A stretch of 64,000 nt of DNA, from assembly GCF_900188025.1 (NCBI RefSeq), contig NZ_FZNO01000020.1, forward strand, positions 1 through 64,000. The letters run 5' to 3'. The notes under the pieces were generated by a model. That model was not told where the DNA came from. It saw only the letters and a list, made by a program, of their open reading frames with translations, and ran no database searches. Below, in pieces: positions 34,324 to 43,402 of the stretch (positions within the stretch are counted from its first letter, which is position 1; every line of letters begins with the position of its first letter). The DNA comes from Blastococcus mobilis (lineage in GTDB: Bacteria > Actinomycetota > Actinomycetes > Mycobacteriales > Geodermatophilaceae). Position numbers and translations under genes: made by a program.

Positions 34324-35166
34324 TCAGATCCGCCGGTCGCGCGTCTCGTCGACGCCGTCGACCTCGATCTCCTCCTTGCGGAGCCCCTCGTTCACCTGGA
34401 CCTGCTCGGTGACGGTCTCCTTGTCGAGGCGGACGCGCTCGACCGGCACGGCCTCCTTCTCCACGACCGGGGTCTCCTCGTGCAGGACGACCTCATGCTC
34501 TTCCTCGGAGATGGCCGGCCCGTCCATCGCGTTGCCGACGTTCGCGTCGGTGATGGGCTCACGCTCGACGCGGACCTCCTCGCGGGACACGGGGACGGTC
34601 TCGGTCACGTTCTCGGTCACGACGTACTTCCGCAGCCGCGCCCGGCCGGCCTCCTGCGAGCGGGTGCCCACGTTGAGGCGCTCCTCGGACCGCGTCATCG
34701 CGTCGTCCGTGGTGGGGCCGGAGGTGTCGTGGCCGACGGTGCCGCGGGTGTCGGTGTCGGTCGTCCCGGTGTCGGCCATGCCCGTCGTCGTCCCGGTGCC
34801 GGCCATGCCCGTCGTCGTCTCGGTGGTGGTCATGGTCTGCGCGGTGTCCGTGCCGCCGCCCATGCCGTAGTAGCGGTACAGCTCCTCCTCCTCCTGCGGG
34901 GAGAGGTGGCCCTCGGTGTCGATCTTGGGGGCGTCCTTCACCTGGTCCTTGCTCACGGGTACGCGCAGGCCGTCGTCGGTGAGGTCGGCGTTCCGGATCG
35001 GGACGAAGGACTCCTTGGTGCCGAACAAGCCGGTGCGCACCGTGACCCACTCGGGCTGACCGGTCTCGTCGTCGAGATAGACCTCCGCGGCCGAGCCGAT
35101 CTTCTCGCCGGACTCGTCGTAGACGTCCTGGCCGATCACGCGGCTGATGGTGTCGGTGCCGATCAT
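34324..35166 (-). CDS. PRC-barrel and DUF2382 (YsnF/AvaK) stress protein
   Basis: A 280-residue protein. The N-terminal PRC-barrel (residues about 1-100) includes GQDVYDESGEKIGSAAEVYLDD and a predicted surface loop. The middle (about 105-155) is Thr/Gly/Met repeats (GTGTTTGMADTG). The C-terminal DUF2382 (about 160-280) has RSEERLNVGTRSQEAGRARLRKYV and repeated V/E patterns. Members are general-stress proteins. ATG 35166 is preferred (GGAG upstream); an ATG at 35187 adds seven residues. Confidence 0.88.
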   Translation of the reverse strand: MIGTDTISRVIGQDVYDESGEKIGSAAEVYLDDETGQPEWVTVRTGLFGTKESFVPIRNADLTDDGLRVPVSKDQVKDAPKIDTEGHLSPQEEEELYRYYGMGGGTDTAQTMTTTETTTGMAGTGTTTGMADTGTTDTDTRGTVGHDTSGPTTDDAMTRSEERLNVGTRSQEAGRARLRKYVVTENVTETVPVSREEVRVEREPITDANVGNAMDGPAISEEEHEVVLHEETPVVEKEAVPVERVRLDKETVTEQVQVNEGLRKEEIEVDGVDETRDRRI

Positions 35167-35505
35167 CGTCGTATCGCTCCTATCCATTGCACGGGGCTGG
35201 TGCGGTCACTCCAATGGGTGACCTCGATCAGGAAGGCGAAACGAGATCGGCGCCGGCGACACATCCGGCCGAGCGTTCGGCGCCGGAGGCTTCCCGTGAG
35301 GCACGGACACGGCAAGCCGATCCCCGCGGGCGTCCGTGCAGGTCACGGCCCAGAGGATGGACCACAACCTAGGCTCCGTTGCGAAAACCAACGAAACTGA
35401 ACGCCTTGTCACGCTGCGCGAAACGTGATCAGTCGGGCGTGTCGCACAGTGGGCATCCGGCGCGTCCTGCGCCGTCCGTCCCGATGCCGTGCTCAGCATG
35501 TAGGG
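35167..35505. other. Divergent promoter region
   Basis: About 340 bases lie between two divergent genes. A locally AT-richer stretch (GCGAAAACCAACGAAACTGAACG near 35380) is present. No gene was recognised; open frames running through it lack family features. It should hold promoters for both the DUF2382 and DUF3097 genes. Confidence 0.45.
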
Positions 35506-36315
35506 GTGCCTCCCCGCTCGCCGTACGACAACCTCGTCCACCCGCGCACCGTGAGGAAGCCGGTCCCTCAGGTGGAGGCGGAGAAGGATCTCGTCGTCGA
35601 GGATCCGAGCTCCGGATTCGTCGGTGCGGTGGTGCGGTGCGAGAAGGACGTCGTCCACCTCGAGGACCGCTTCGGGAAGGTGCGGGGCTATCCGCTCGGA
35701 CCGGGCTTCTGGGTCGACGGCCGGCCCGTGGTGCTCGTGCGGCCCAAGCAGGCGGCGCCCTCGGGACCACTGCGCAGCGCCTCGGGGTCGCTCTACGTGG
35801 ACAACGCACGGGCCCGGGTCGCCCGGGCGGGCCGGATCTACGTCGAGGGCAAGCACGACGCCGAGCTGGTGGAGAAGGTCTGGGGCCACGACCTGCGCAT
35901 CGAGGGGGTGGTCGTCGAGCCGCTGCACGGCGTCGACGACCTGCCCGCCATCGTCAAGGAGTTCCGCCCCACCCGGGGACGACGGCTCGGCGTCCTGGTC
36001 GACCACCTGGTGAAGGGGTCGAAGGAGTCCCGCATCGCCGAGCAGATCACCGGGGAGCACTCCCTCGTCGTCGGCCACCCCTTCATCGACATCTGGCAGG
36101 CCGTCAAGCCCCAGGTCGTCGGCATCAAGGCGTGGCCGGTCGTCCCCAAGGGGCAGCCGTGGAAGGAAGGGGTGTGCGCCGCTCTCGGCTGGGAGGACGA
36201 CACCGGCTACGTCTGGGCGCAGCGCATCCTGGCCCGGGTGAAGAGCTTCACCGACCTGGAGCCGGCCCTGCTCGGCCGGGTCGAGGAGCTCATCGACTTC
36301 GTCACGACGGATTAG
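35506..36315 (+). CDS. DUF3097-family protein
   Basis: A protein of about 269 residues. The conserved DUF3097 features are VEAEKDLVVEDPSSGFVGAVV, LEDRFGKVRGYPLG, GRIYVEGKHDAELVEKVWG (a Toprim-like acidic motif), LGVLVDHLVKGSKESRIA and VVGHPFIDIWQAVKP. The family is widespread in actinobacteria and of unknown function; the EGKHD and DHL motifs suggest a nucleic-acid or phosphate role. GTG 35506 is chosen; a longer ATG start at 35425 encodes sequence unlike the family. Confidence 0.85.
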   Translation: MPPRSPYDNLVHPRTVRKPVPQVEAEKDLVVEDPSSGFVGAVVRCEKDVVHLEDRFGKVRGYPLGPGFWVDGRPVVLVRPKQAAPSGPLRSASGSLYVDNARARVARAGRIYVEGKHDAELVEKVWGHDLRIEGVVVEPLHGVDDLPAIVKEFRPTRGRRLGVLVDHLVKGSKESRIAEQITGEHSLVVGHPFIDIWQAVKPQVVGIKAWPVVPKGQPWKEGVCAALGWEDDTGYVWAQRILARVKSFTDLEPALLGRVEELIDFVTTD

Positions 36316-36403
36316 CAGTGTGCCTCGCGCCGGGGGCCGGAGGCCTCCCGACGCCAGGCGCGCAACGGCTCAACGCGGCAGGGGGACGCTTCCCGCCCGC
36401 GGT

Positions 36404-36420
36404 GTGACGCGGAGCGTCAC
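36404..36420. terminator. Short stem-loop at the aldo/keto reductase stop
   Basis: GTGACGC (36404-36410) pairs with GCGTCAC (36414-36420) around GGA. The right arm contains the reductase stop codon. It could serve both converging genes. Confidence 0.45.
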
Positions 36421-37250
36421 GGGATCCAATTGAAGTCGTCCGGGTTGGGGCCGGTGCGCTCACCGTGGTCCAGGGCGGAGATGGCCGACATCGCGGACTG
36501 GTCGAGCTCGAAGTCGAAGACTGCGAAGTTCTCCTCGATGCGGGAGCGGGTCACCGACTTCGGGAACACGACGTCGCCGCGCTGGATGTGCCAGCGGAGG
36601 GTGACCTGCGCCGGCGTCCGGCCGACCTGCTCCGCGATGCCCCGGATCACCGCGTCGTCGGCGACCTTGCCCTTGGCGATCGGCGCCCAGGCCTCGGTGA
36701 CGATCTCGTGGTCGCCACCGAACGCGCGCAGCTCCTCCTGCGTCAGGTACGGGTGCACCTCGATCTGGTTGACGGCTGGTCGCACCTCGGCGGCGGCGAA
36801 GAGCGCGCGCAGGTGGTGCTGCTGGAAGTTGGAGACGCCGATCGCCTTCACCTGGCCGCCGGCGTAGAGCTCCTCCAGCACCTTCCAGCGCGCCACGAAG
36901 TCGCTCACCCCGGGCAGCGGCCAGTGGATCAGGAACAGATCCAGGTAGTCGAAGCCCATCTCGGAGAGGCTGGTGTCGAAGGAGCGGAGGATGTCGTCGC
37001 GCTCGAGCCGGTTGTTGTTGAGCTTGCTGGTGACGAAGACCTCGTCGCGGGGGATGCCGGACTCCCGCACGGCCAGGCCGACCTCCCGCTCGTTGCCGTA
37101 CATCTGCGCGGTGTCGATGTGCCGGTAACCGATCTCCAGGGCGGTCGTCGTGGCCTTGACCGTCTCGTCCGGCGGGATCTGGAAGACGCCGAAGCCGAGC
37201 TGCGGGATCCCCACGCCGTTGTTCAGGGCGATCGTGGGCACGGATGTCAC
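36417..37250 (-). CDS. Aldo/keto reductase
   Basis: A 277-residue AKR5-type 2,5-diketo-gluconic acid reductase-like enzyme. The catalytic tetrad is visible: Asp and Tyr in GYRHIDTAQMYGNE, Lys in VTSKLNN and His in FLIHWPLP. It ends in NPDDFNWIP, the usual terminus. It reduces carbonyls with NADPH. GTG 37250 has GGAAGGA upstream. It is monocistronic. Confidence 0.94.
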   Translation of the reverse strand: MTSVPTIALNNGVGIPQLGFGVFQIPPDETVKATTTALEIGYRHIDTAQMYGNEREVGLAVRESGIPRDEVFVTSKLNNNRLERDDILRSFDTSLSEMGFDYLDLFLIHWPLPGVSDFVARWKVLEELYAGGQVKAIGVSNFQQHHLRALFAAAEVRPAVNQIEVHPYLTQEELRAFGGDHEIVTEAWAPIAKGKVADDAVIRGIAEQVGRTPAQVTLRWHIQRGDVVFPKSVTRSRIEENFAVFDFELDQSAMSAISALDHGERTGPNPDDFNWIP

Positions 37251-37315
37251 CGGGAGTTCCTTCCATCGGGGGTGCCGCCGCGCTCTGCGGATGCGCGGCC
37301 TACCGGCACGTCCCG

Positions 37316-38578
37316 CTACCCGGCCGCCGGGCGGTCAACCCACTCCCTTCCGTCCTGCGGGAACGCCCGCGGAGCAGCGCGCACACGGAGCAGCGGCGCA
37401 CCGGCCAGGGCCACCACCGCCGCCAGCGCCGCCGCCAGGGCCGGGACGGCGAACGCGGCCTCGGCGCCCCAGCTGTCGACCGCGACACCGGCCAGCGCCG
37501 AGCCGGCCGTGACACCCAGGGTCAGGCCGGTCGTCGTCCAGGACAGGGCCTCGGTGAGGGCCGACCGCGGGACGCGGGACTCCACCAGCGACGTCCCTGA
37601 CACCAGCACCGGGGCGATGGTGAGCCCGGCCAGGAAGCCGGCACCGACGAGCACGGCGAGGGAGCCCACACCCCACAGCAGTTGCGCGGCGGCACCGAAG
37701 AGGACGGCGGTCGCCAGGAACCGGCTGCTCAGCGTCCCCGGCAGTCTCAGCACGCCGTAGGCGAGGCCGGCCACCAGGCTGCCTCCTGCGTAGACCGCCA
37801 GCGCCAGCCCGGCGAACGCCGGCGCACCCTCGGCGTCGGCGAACCCGACGACGACGACGTCGACGGCGCCGAACACCGCCCCGACGGCGGTGTACGTGGC
37901 GGCGACGACCAGGACCGCCGAGGTCAGCGCGGCGAACCGGCGCACCGGGACGTCGGGATCGACCGGCTGGACCGCCGGCTCGGTCTCGCGCTGCCCGGCC
38001 AGCCAGAGACCGCCGACGGTCCCCAGCACGATGCCGGTCAGGAAGCCCGCCGGCGGGACGACGAGTGTGGCCAGCAGCGTGACCAGCGGCGGGCCGACGA
38101 CGAACACCACCTCGTCGACGACCGCCTCGAGCGCGAACGCGGTCTGCCGGCGGTGCGCGTCCTCCAGGGCCGCGGCCCAGCGGGCGCGGACCAGCGATCC
38201 GATGTTGGGTCCGGCCGCCCCGGTCAGCGCAGCGAGGAGGAACCAGCTCCAGCGCGGTCCGTCGGCGACGACGACGCCGACGAAGCCGAACCCCGCCAGG
38301 AAGTAGGCCGCCATCGCCCAGCGGAGCACGGTCCCCTGCCCTCGGCGGTCCATCGCGCGGGCCCATTGAGGGCTGGCCACCGAGAAGCTCAGCGCGAGGG
38401 TGCCGGAGATGGCGCCGGCCAGCCCGTAACTGCCGGTCTGCCCCTCGACCAGCAGCAGGGCGCCGAGCCCCAACATCGGGATGGGCAGCCGGGCCACCCA
38501 GCCTGCGAAGGAGAAAGCCGTCGAGCCGGGGACGGCGAACAGGCGGGCGTAGGGGCCGAAGACGGTGCGGGTTGACAC
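37316..38578 (-). CDS. MFS transporter
   Basis: A 420-residue major facilitator protein with about 12 hydrophobic helices. A conserved loop is SPQWARAMDRRGQGTVLRW after helix 2-3. It has a central hydrophilic loop (QRETEPAVQPVDPDVPVRR). The substrate is unknown; it resembles uncharacterised actinobacterial exporters. The GTG at 38578 starts STRTVFGPYARLF; an upstream frame start at 38683 is less likely. Confidence 0.87.
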   Translation of the reverse strand: MSTRTVFGPYARLFAVPGSTAFSFAGWVARLPIPMLGLGALLLVEGQTGSYGLAGAISGTLALSFSVASPQWARAMDRRGQGTVLRWAMAAYFLAGFGFVGVVVADGPRWSWFLLAALTGAAGPNIGSLVRARWAAALEDAHRRQTAFALEAVVDEVVFVVGPPLVTLLATLVVPPAGFLTGIVLGTVGGLWLAGQRETEPAVQPVDPDVPVRRFAALTSAVLVVAATYTAVGAVFGAVDVVVVGFADAEGAPAFAGLALAVYAGGSLVAGLAYGVLRLPGTLSSRFLATAVLFGAAAQLLWGVGSLAVLVGAGFLAGLTIAPVLVSGTSLVESRVPRSALTEALSWTTTGLTLGVTAGSALAGVAVDSWGAEAAFAVPALAAALAAVVALAGAPLLRVRAAPRAFPQDGREWVDRPAAG

Positions 38579-38700
38579 GGCGTTCTCGCGCTCTCTGGCC
38601 ACGGGCGAGTGCGGGACGTCCTCCGCCGGTCTCTCGGGTGGCGCACCGAGCCTAACCGCGACGGGCGGACTTCCCGTCCGCATGTGTCGGCCCGCGCCAC

Positions 38701-38706
38701 TACATT
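38701..38706 (+). promoter_or_regulatory. -10 element of a leaderless moaA promoter
   Basis: TACATT ends six bases before the moaA ATG. That spacing places the transcription start at or next to the start codon, so moaA mRNA is probably leaderless. No ribosome site is present. Confidence 0.6.
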
Positions 38707-38712
38707 CAGCAC

Positions 38713-39765
38713 ATGACCAGCAGCCCGCTGCCCGATCCCCGGGTGCGCCCCTCGGCTGCGGCCGCCCCCGGGAGCGGCGGGCTGGTCGACCGCCACGGCC
38801 GTGTCGCGACCGACCTGCGGGTCTCGTTGACCGACCGCTGCAACCTCCGGTGCACCTACTGCATGCCGCCCGAGGGCCTGGACTGGCTGCCCAAGGTCGA
38901 GGTGCTCACCGACGACGAGATCGTCCGACTGGTGCGCATCGGGGTCGAGCAGCTCGGGATCACGGAGGTCCGGTTCACCGGCGGCGAGCCGCTGCTCCGG
39001 CCGGGTCTGGTCGGGATCGTCGCCGCCGCCACGGCGCTGCGCCCCCGGCCCGAGGTCAGCCTGACCACCAACGCGATCGGGCTGGCCCGGGTCGCGCCCG
39101 CACTGGCCGCCTCGGGGCTGGACCGGATCAACGTCAGCCTCGACACGATCGATCGGAACCGGTTCAAGCTGCTCACCCACCGCGACCGCCTCGACGACGT
39201 CATCGCCGGCCTGGCGGCGGCACAGGCGGCCGGGCTCACCCCGGTGAAGGTCAACGCCGTGCTGCTCCGCGGCATCAACGAGGAGGACGCCGTCCCCCTC
39301 CTGGACTTCTGCCTGGAGCGCGGTTACCAGCTGCGCTTCATCGAGCAGATGCCGCTGGACGCCCACCACGCCTGGACCCGCGGCGAGATGGTGACCGCCG
39401 AGGACATCCTCGAGCGGCTGTCGGCGGCGCACGCGCTCACCCCCGACACCGAGGCCCGCGGCTCGGCCCCTGCCGAACGCTGGCTGGTCGACGGCGGCCC
39501 GGCCACCGTCGGCGTCATCGCGTCGGTCACCCGGTCCTTCTGCGGCAGCTGCGACCGCACCCGGCTCACCGCCGACGGGCAGATCCGCAACTGCCTGTTC
39601 GCCCGCGAGGAGTCCGACCTCCGGACGCCGATGCGCGAGGGGGCGACCGACGCCGAGATCGCTGACCGGTGGCGGATCGCGACCCTGGGCAAGCTTCCCG
39701 GTCACGGCATCGACGACCCGAGCTTCCTGCAGCCGACCCGCCCGATGTCGGCGATCGGGGGCTAG
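38713..39765 (+). CDS. moaA: GTP 3',8-cyclase MoaA
   Basis: A 350-residue radical SAM enzyme catalysing the first step of molybdopterin synthesis. The first cluster motif is CNLRCTYC, followed by FTGGEPLLRPG. The C-terminal second cluster is CGSCDRTRLTADGQIRNC. It ends in GG (SAIGG), as needed for activity. moaD starts three bases after its stop. Confidence 0.97.
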   Translation: MTSSPLPDPRVRPSAAAAPGSGGLVDRHGRVATDLRVSLTDRCNLRCTYCMPPEGLDWLPKVEVLTDDEIVRLVRIGVEQLGITEVRFTGGEPLLRPGLVGIVAAATALRPRPEVSLTTNAIGLARVAPALAASGLDRINVSLDTIDRNRFKLLTHRDRLDDVIAGLAAAQAAGLTPVKVNAVLLRGINEEDAVPLLDFCLERGYQLRFIEQMPLDAHHAWTRGEMVTAEDILERLSAAHALTPDTEARGSAPAERWLVDGGPATVGVIASVTRSFCGSCDRTRLTADGQIRNCLFAREESDLRTPMREGATDAEIADRWRIATLGKLPGHGIDDPSFLQPTRPMSAIGG

Positions 39766-39768
39766 CCC

Positions 39769-40011
39769 ATGAGTGTCACCGTGCGCTATTTCGCCGGCGC
39801 CCGGGCGGCATCCGGTGTGGACACCGAGACCTGGGAGGCCGCCACGCTCGACCAGCTGGTGGGGCAGATCGTCGACGCGCACGGGGAGCGTCTGGAACGG
39901 GTGCTCACCGCCTGCTCGTTCCTCGTCGACGGAACCACCACCCGGGACCGCGCGTTGGCGCTGTCACCCGGAGCCGTCGTGGACGTGCTCCCGCCGTTCG
40001 CGGGCGGCTGA
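39769..40011 (+). CDS. moaD: Molybdopterin synthase sulfur-carrier subunit MoaD
   Basis: An 80-residue ubiquitin-fold protein (VTVRYFAGARAASG to VDVLPPFAGG) with the C-terminal Gly-Gly that is thiocarboxylated. It works with MoaE, whose gene is 2.3 kb away on the opposite strand. It is co-transcribed with moaA. Repeat copy 7 follows its TGA. Confidence 0.96.
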   Translation: MSVTVRYFAGARAASGVDTETWEAATLDQLVGQIVDAHGERLERVLTACSFLVDGTTTRDRALALSPGAVVDVLPPFAGG

Positions 40012-40072
40012 AGGAGGACCATCCTTCCCCCCACACCTCGCAGGCTCGGGGGACCCTGGAGGATGGCCGTTC
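40012..40072 (+). repeat. Stop-abutting GC-rich hairpin repeat, copy 7 (plus orientation)
   Basis: Directly after the moaD TGA come AGGAGGACCATCCTTCCCCCC and CTCGCAGGCTCGGGGG. This is the same family, but on the plus strand, matching the orientation of moaD. It supports a link between repeat orientation and gene direction. Confidence 0.65.
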
Positions 40073-40115
40073 CAGTAGGCACCCGGTCGGACGGCGACCG
40101 GGCGGAGGAGGAGCC

Positions 40116-40313
40116 ATGAGCATCTTCGACAGAGCGAAGGCCAAGGCGGAAGAGCTGCTGGGCCGGGCGGAGCAGGTGTACGGGGAGTCGCACGGGGACG
40201 CCGCCGCCGCGGTCGCCGGCGAGGCGCACGTGCTGGAGGCCGAGGCGGAGGAGGAAGCCGCCGCACGCCAGGAGATCCGCCGCGACGACGACGGGCTCGC
40301 CGGAGCCCGCTGA
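40116..40313 (+). CDS. Small charged protein, CsbD-like in character, 65 aa
   Basis: An excellent ribosome site (GGAGGAGGAG) precedes the ATG at 40116. The protein MSIFDRAKAKAEELLGRAEQ... is highly helical, rich in Ala, Glu and Arg, with a short GRAEQVYGESHGD segment recalling CsbD stress proteins. Similarity is too short for assignment. It is probably cytoplasmic and intrinsically flexible. Confidence 0.65.
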   Translation: MSIFDRAKAKAEELLGRAEQVYGESHGDAAAAVAGEAHVLEAEAEEEAAARQEIRRDDDGLAGAR

Positions 40314-40358
40314 CCGGCCCGTGATTGCCGCGGGCGTGCCGCGGTAATAACGGACGGT

Positions 40359-40871
40359 ATGGTTCCGAGTGGCGTCGCCGACGTCTCGCCGTGGACGGAC
40401 TGGCTGTCCGCGGCCGAGGGGGCGCTGCGGTTCCTGCACGGGTACGCCGGGTGGGACCTGTGGGTAGTGACCCACGTCGAGGGCGATCGGCAGATCGTCC
40501 TGCGAGCGTTCCCGGAGGGGGCGGTGCGCCGGGGCACCGAGCTGCCGTGGGCCCAGAGCTTCTGCCGCCAGATGATCGAGGGCAACGCGCCGCGGGTCGC
40601 CACCGTGACCGCCGCCGTCCCCCAGTACGCCTCTCGCGTCTCCGGGTCGATCCGGGACATCGCCGCGTACGTGGGCGTCCCCCTGGTGACCGCCGACCTG
40701 GAGCTGTTCGGCACGTTGTGCGGCATCTCCTTCCGCGCGAAGCCGCGCAGCGCCGCCCGCGAGCTGCCCCTGGTGGAGATCACCGCCCGCATGCTCAACA
40801 CCCTGATGGCCAGCGACCTGCCGGGGCCCGCCACCCGCAACCACACCGGAGCGGTCACCGACCTCGGCTGA
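40359..40871 (+). CDS. GAF-domain protein
   Basis: A 170-residue single GAF domain: ALRFLHGYAGWDLWVVTHVEGDRQIVLRA, SFCRQMIEGNAPRVA, and IAAYVGVPLVTADLELFGTLCG. No output domain follows. A -10-like TAATAA (40345-40350) eight bases before the ATG suggests a leaderless transcript. Such orphan GAF proteins may bind small ligands for partner regulators. Confidence 0.85.
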   Translation: MVPSGVADVSPWTDWLSAAEGALRFLHGYAGWDLWVVTHVEGDRQIVLRAFPEGAVRRGTELPWAQSFCRQMIEGNAPRVATVTAAVPQYASRVSGSIRDIAAYVGVPLVTADLELFGTLCGISFRAKPRSAARELPLVEITARMLNTLMASDLPGPATRNHTGAVTDLG

Positions 40872-40929
40872 CCGCGCCGCTCGCCGTCGGCTCGGCGATG
40901 ATTCCGGCAACCTTCGGAGGGGGACGAGC

Positions 40930-41775
40930 GTGCAGGCCGAACAGGTGACCGGACCGGTGACCCATCACGGCGAGGGCCCCGTCTGGTCGTCGCGGTGGGG
41001 CGGGCTGCGCTGGGTCGACATGCTGGCCGGCGACGTGCTCACTCTGGCCGGCGATGGAGCCGTCAGCCGCCGGCACGTCGGAACCGTCGCGGCAGCCGTC
41101 CGCCCGCGCCGCGACGGCGGCGCGGTGCTCGCCGTGGAGCGCGGTTTCGCCCTGGAGCACCCCGACGGCACGCTCACCGCCCTCGACCCGGTCTGGACCG
41201 ACGACCGCATCCGCATGAACGAGGGCGGCTGCGACCCCGACGGCCGCTTCTGGTGCGGCTCGATGGCGTACGACCAGACACCGGGTGCCGCCGCGATGTA
41301 CCGGCTGGACCCTGACGGCAGCGTGCGAATGGCCTTCGACGGCGTCACCGTCTCCAACGGCCTGGAGTGGAGCCCGGACGGATCACTGGCCTACTACAAC
41401 GACACGCCCACGCACCGCGTCGACGTCTTCGACTACGACCGCGACGCCGGACTGACGGCGCGCCGTCCGTTCGTGACCCTGCCGGACGACGGCAACCCCG
41501 ATGGACTGACCGTGGACGCCGACGGCGGGGTCTGGGTGGCGCTGTACGGCGGCGGCGCGGTGCACCGGTACGACAGCGACGGGCGGCTGGACGCGGTGAT
41601 CGAGATCCCGACGGGGCAGGTCACCGCCTGCACCTTCGGTGGGGCGGAACTGGACCAGTTGTTCGTCACCACGTCCCGCCAGGGCCTGGAGCCGGACGAG
41701 GACCCGCTGGCCGGCTCCCTGTTCCGGGCGGTCCCCGGCGTGCGGGGCCTGCCGGTACGGGAGTTCGCCGGCTGA
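40930..41775 (+). CDS. SMP-30/gluconolactonase-family protein
   Basis: A 281-residue six-bladed beta-propeller lactonase. Metal-binding segments are GEGPVWSS (Glu), RMNEGGCDPDGRFWCGSM (Asn), VSNGLEWSPDGSLAYYND (Asn/Asp) and GNPDGLTVDADGGVWVALY (Asp). It hydrolyses sugar lactones or related esters. GTG 40930 follows GGAGGGGGACGAGC. It is probably monocistronic. Confidence 0.92.
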   Translation: MQAEQVTGPVTHHGEGPVWSSRWGGLRWVDMLAGDVLTLAGDGAVSRRHVGTVAAAVRPRRDGGAVLAVERGFALEHPDGTLTALDPVWTDDRIRMNEGGCDPDGRFWCGSMAYDQTPGAAAMYRLDPDGSVRMAFDGVTVSNGLEWSPDGSLAYYNDTPTHRVDVFDYDRDAGLTARRPFVTLPDDGNPDGLTVDADGGVWVALYGGGAVHRYDSDGRLDAVIEIPTGQVTACTFGGAELDQLFVTTSRQGLEPDEDPLAGSLFRAVPGVRGLPVREFAG

Positions 41776-42005
41776 CCCCCGGCCGGCGGTGGCGAGTCGC
41801 TACCTGACCGGCGCGTAGCGCGCACGCCTCCGGCGTGGCGGCCGAATCGTGACCGGTCCCACCGCCGACACGGCGGAGCCGGTCGTCGGTGGGCGAAGCT
41901 GGTCCCCGACCGTGCAGCGTCGCACCGTCACGCATCCGTGAGACCTCTCCCTCCGGGGCCTGCACCGAGCCCTCGGCCATCCGACGACCATGCGGAGATC
42001 CATCC

Positions 42006-42350
42006 ATGACCCGATCCGACGACGACCAGACCGTCCTCATCGAGGAGGCCGGGCGCACCGTGGCCAGCGCCGAGGTCCGGCTCACCGGCGAACCGGGCGT
42101 CGTCCACTCCGAGCTGCACGTCGAGTCCGGGCAGTTGCCCGGCGGCACGCGGAGCCGGCTGGTGGACGCGGTCCTCGAGCACCCGCAGGTCGACGAGGCC
42201 GACCGCCTCCTGGCCACGATGCCGCTCGGCGACACCGAGATGCTCGACCGGGTCCGTGAGCGGTGTGACGACGTCGAGGCCCGCGCCGCCGGGGCGACCA
42301 AGATCGTCGCGGCCCGACTGGACCGCCGGGACGGATCACTGCCGTCCTAG
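42006..42350 (+). CDS. Hypothetical protein, 114 aa
   Basis: A 114-residue soluble protein: MTRSDDDQTVLIEEAGRTVASAEVRL, then ELHVESGQLPGGTRSRLVDAVL and RLLATMPLGDTEMLDRVRERCDDVEARAAGATKIVAARL. It looks like an actinobacterial orphan family; no function is assigned. The ATG follows GGAG (9-base gap). Its TAG overlaps the TAG of moaE on the other strand (CTAG at 42347-42350). Confidence 0.72.
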   Translation: MTRSDDDQTVLIEEAGRTVASAEVRLTGEPGVVHSELHVESGQLPGGTRSRLVDAVLEHPQVDEADRLLATMPLGDTEMLDRVRERCDDVEARAAGATKIVAARLDRRDGSLPS

Positions 42351-42757
42351 GGACAGGCGACCCATTCCTCCTCGCCGTCGGTGAAGACCTGCCGCTTCCA
42401 GATCGGCAGCCGCTTCTTCACCTCGTCGACCAGCTCGGCACAGGCGGCGAAGGCCTGCCCGCGGTGGGCGGCACTGACCGCGCAGGCCAGCGCGATGTCG
42501 CCGATGCCCAGCAGGCCGATCCGGTGGGACACGGCGACGGCCTGCACGTCGGGGCGGGCGGCGAACTCCTCGGCCAGCTCCGTGATCACCGCGGCGGCCG
42601 TGGGGTGACCCACGTACTCGAGCTCGGTGACCGACCGGCCGCCGTCGTGGTCGCGGACCACGCCGGCGAACGAGACGACCGCACCAGCGGCCTTGTCGGC
42701 GACGGCGTTCTCGTGCTCGGCGACGGACAGCGGTTCGTCGACCACCCGGGCGATCAC
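42347..42757 (-). CDS. moaE: Molybdopterin synthase catalytic subunit MoaE
   Basis: A 136-residue MoaE: AGAVVSFAGVVRDHDGGRSVTELEY, ISLAC-like IALACAVSAAHRGQAF, and KKRLPIWKRQVFTDGEEEWVACP containing the catalytic lysines. It joins MoaD to convert cPMP to molybdopterin. GTG 42757 overlaps the mocA stop by four bases. Confidence 0.96.
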   Translation of the reverse strand: MIARVVDEPLSVAEHENAVADKAAGAVVSFAGVVRDHDGGRSVTELEYVGHPTAAAVITELAEEFAARPDVQAVAVSHRIGLLGIGDIALACAVSAAHRGQAFAACAELVDEVKKRLPIWKRQVFTDGEEEWVACP

Positions 42758-43341
42758 GGCGCCGAAGGTACTCCCGACGGTGGGACGTCGAGGTCGGTCG
42801 GGTCAGCGAGGCCCGTGCAGTCGACCTCGGTCACCTCGTGGTCGGCGAGGTACCGGCGGGCGCCCTCGTCACCGGTGGCCGTCTCGATCACGCCGGTCCA
42901 GTGCTCACGGCCCAGCAGCACCGGGTGGGCGCGGACGCCGTCGTAGGTCGCGACGGCCAGCGCGTCCGGTGCCGCGGGCGCCGCCATCCGCTGCAGCGCG
43001 TCGATCGTCATCCCCGGCATGTCGACCAGCAGGACCAGTGCGGCGTCGATCCGATCGGGCCAGCCGCGCAGCCCCTCCAGGCCGGTGCGCAGGGAGGAAG
43101 CCATCCCGCTCTCCCAGTCCTTGTTGGCCAGGACGACGGCACCGCCGAGGTCGGCTCGCCGCCAGACGTCGACCGCCTGCGCGCCGAGCACCACGAGGAC
43201 CGGGTCGCAGACCTCCCGCGCCGTCCGCAGCGCGCGCTCGACGAGCAGGCTGCCGCCGTACTCGACCAGGGCCTTGGGCATGCCGTAGCGGCGGCCGCCC
43301 CCGGCAGCGAGGACCACGGCGGCGACGGTCGGAGCACTCAT
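42754..43341 (-). CDS. mocA: MocA/MobA-type molybdenum cofactor nucleotidyltransferase
   Basis: A 195-residue NTP transferase: VVLAAGGGRRYGMPKALVEYGG (nucleotide binding), LVLLVDMPGMT (metal Asp) and VRAHPVLLGREHW. The latter resembles MocA, which makes the cytosine dinucleotide cofactor that xanthine-oxidase-family enzymes such as CoxL require. It sits between modC and moaE in a tight operon, which supports the role. Confidence 0.88.
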   Translation of the reverse strand: MSAPTVAAVVLAAGGGRRYGMPKALVEYGGSLLVERALRTAREVCDPVLVVLGAQAVDVWRRADLGGAVVLANKDWESGMASSLRTGLEGLRGWPDRIDAALVLLVDMPGMTIDALQRMAAPAAPDALAVATYDGVRAHPVLLGREHWTGVIETATGDEGARRYLADHEVTEVDCTGLADPTDLDVPPSGVPSAP

Positions 43342-43402
43342 GCCTCCACCCTCTCAGGGGCCGTTGTGGCCACTATGGCCCCTGCTCAGCGCCGGCCCCC
43401 GC

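Noticed and set aside
34740..34850. Tandem nucleotide repeats taken for an array
   Set aside because: They encode the Thr/Gly/Met linker of the PRC-barrel/DUF2382 protein in frame.
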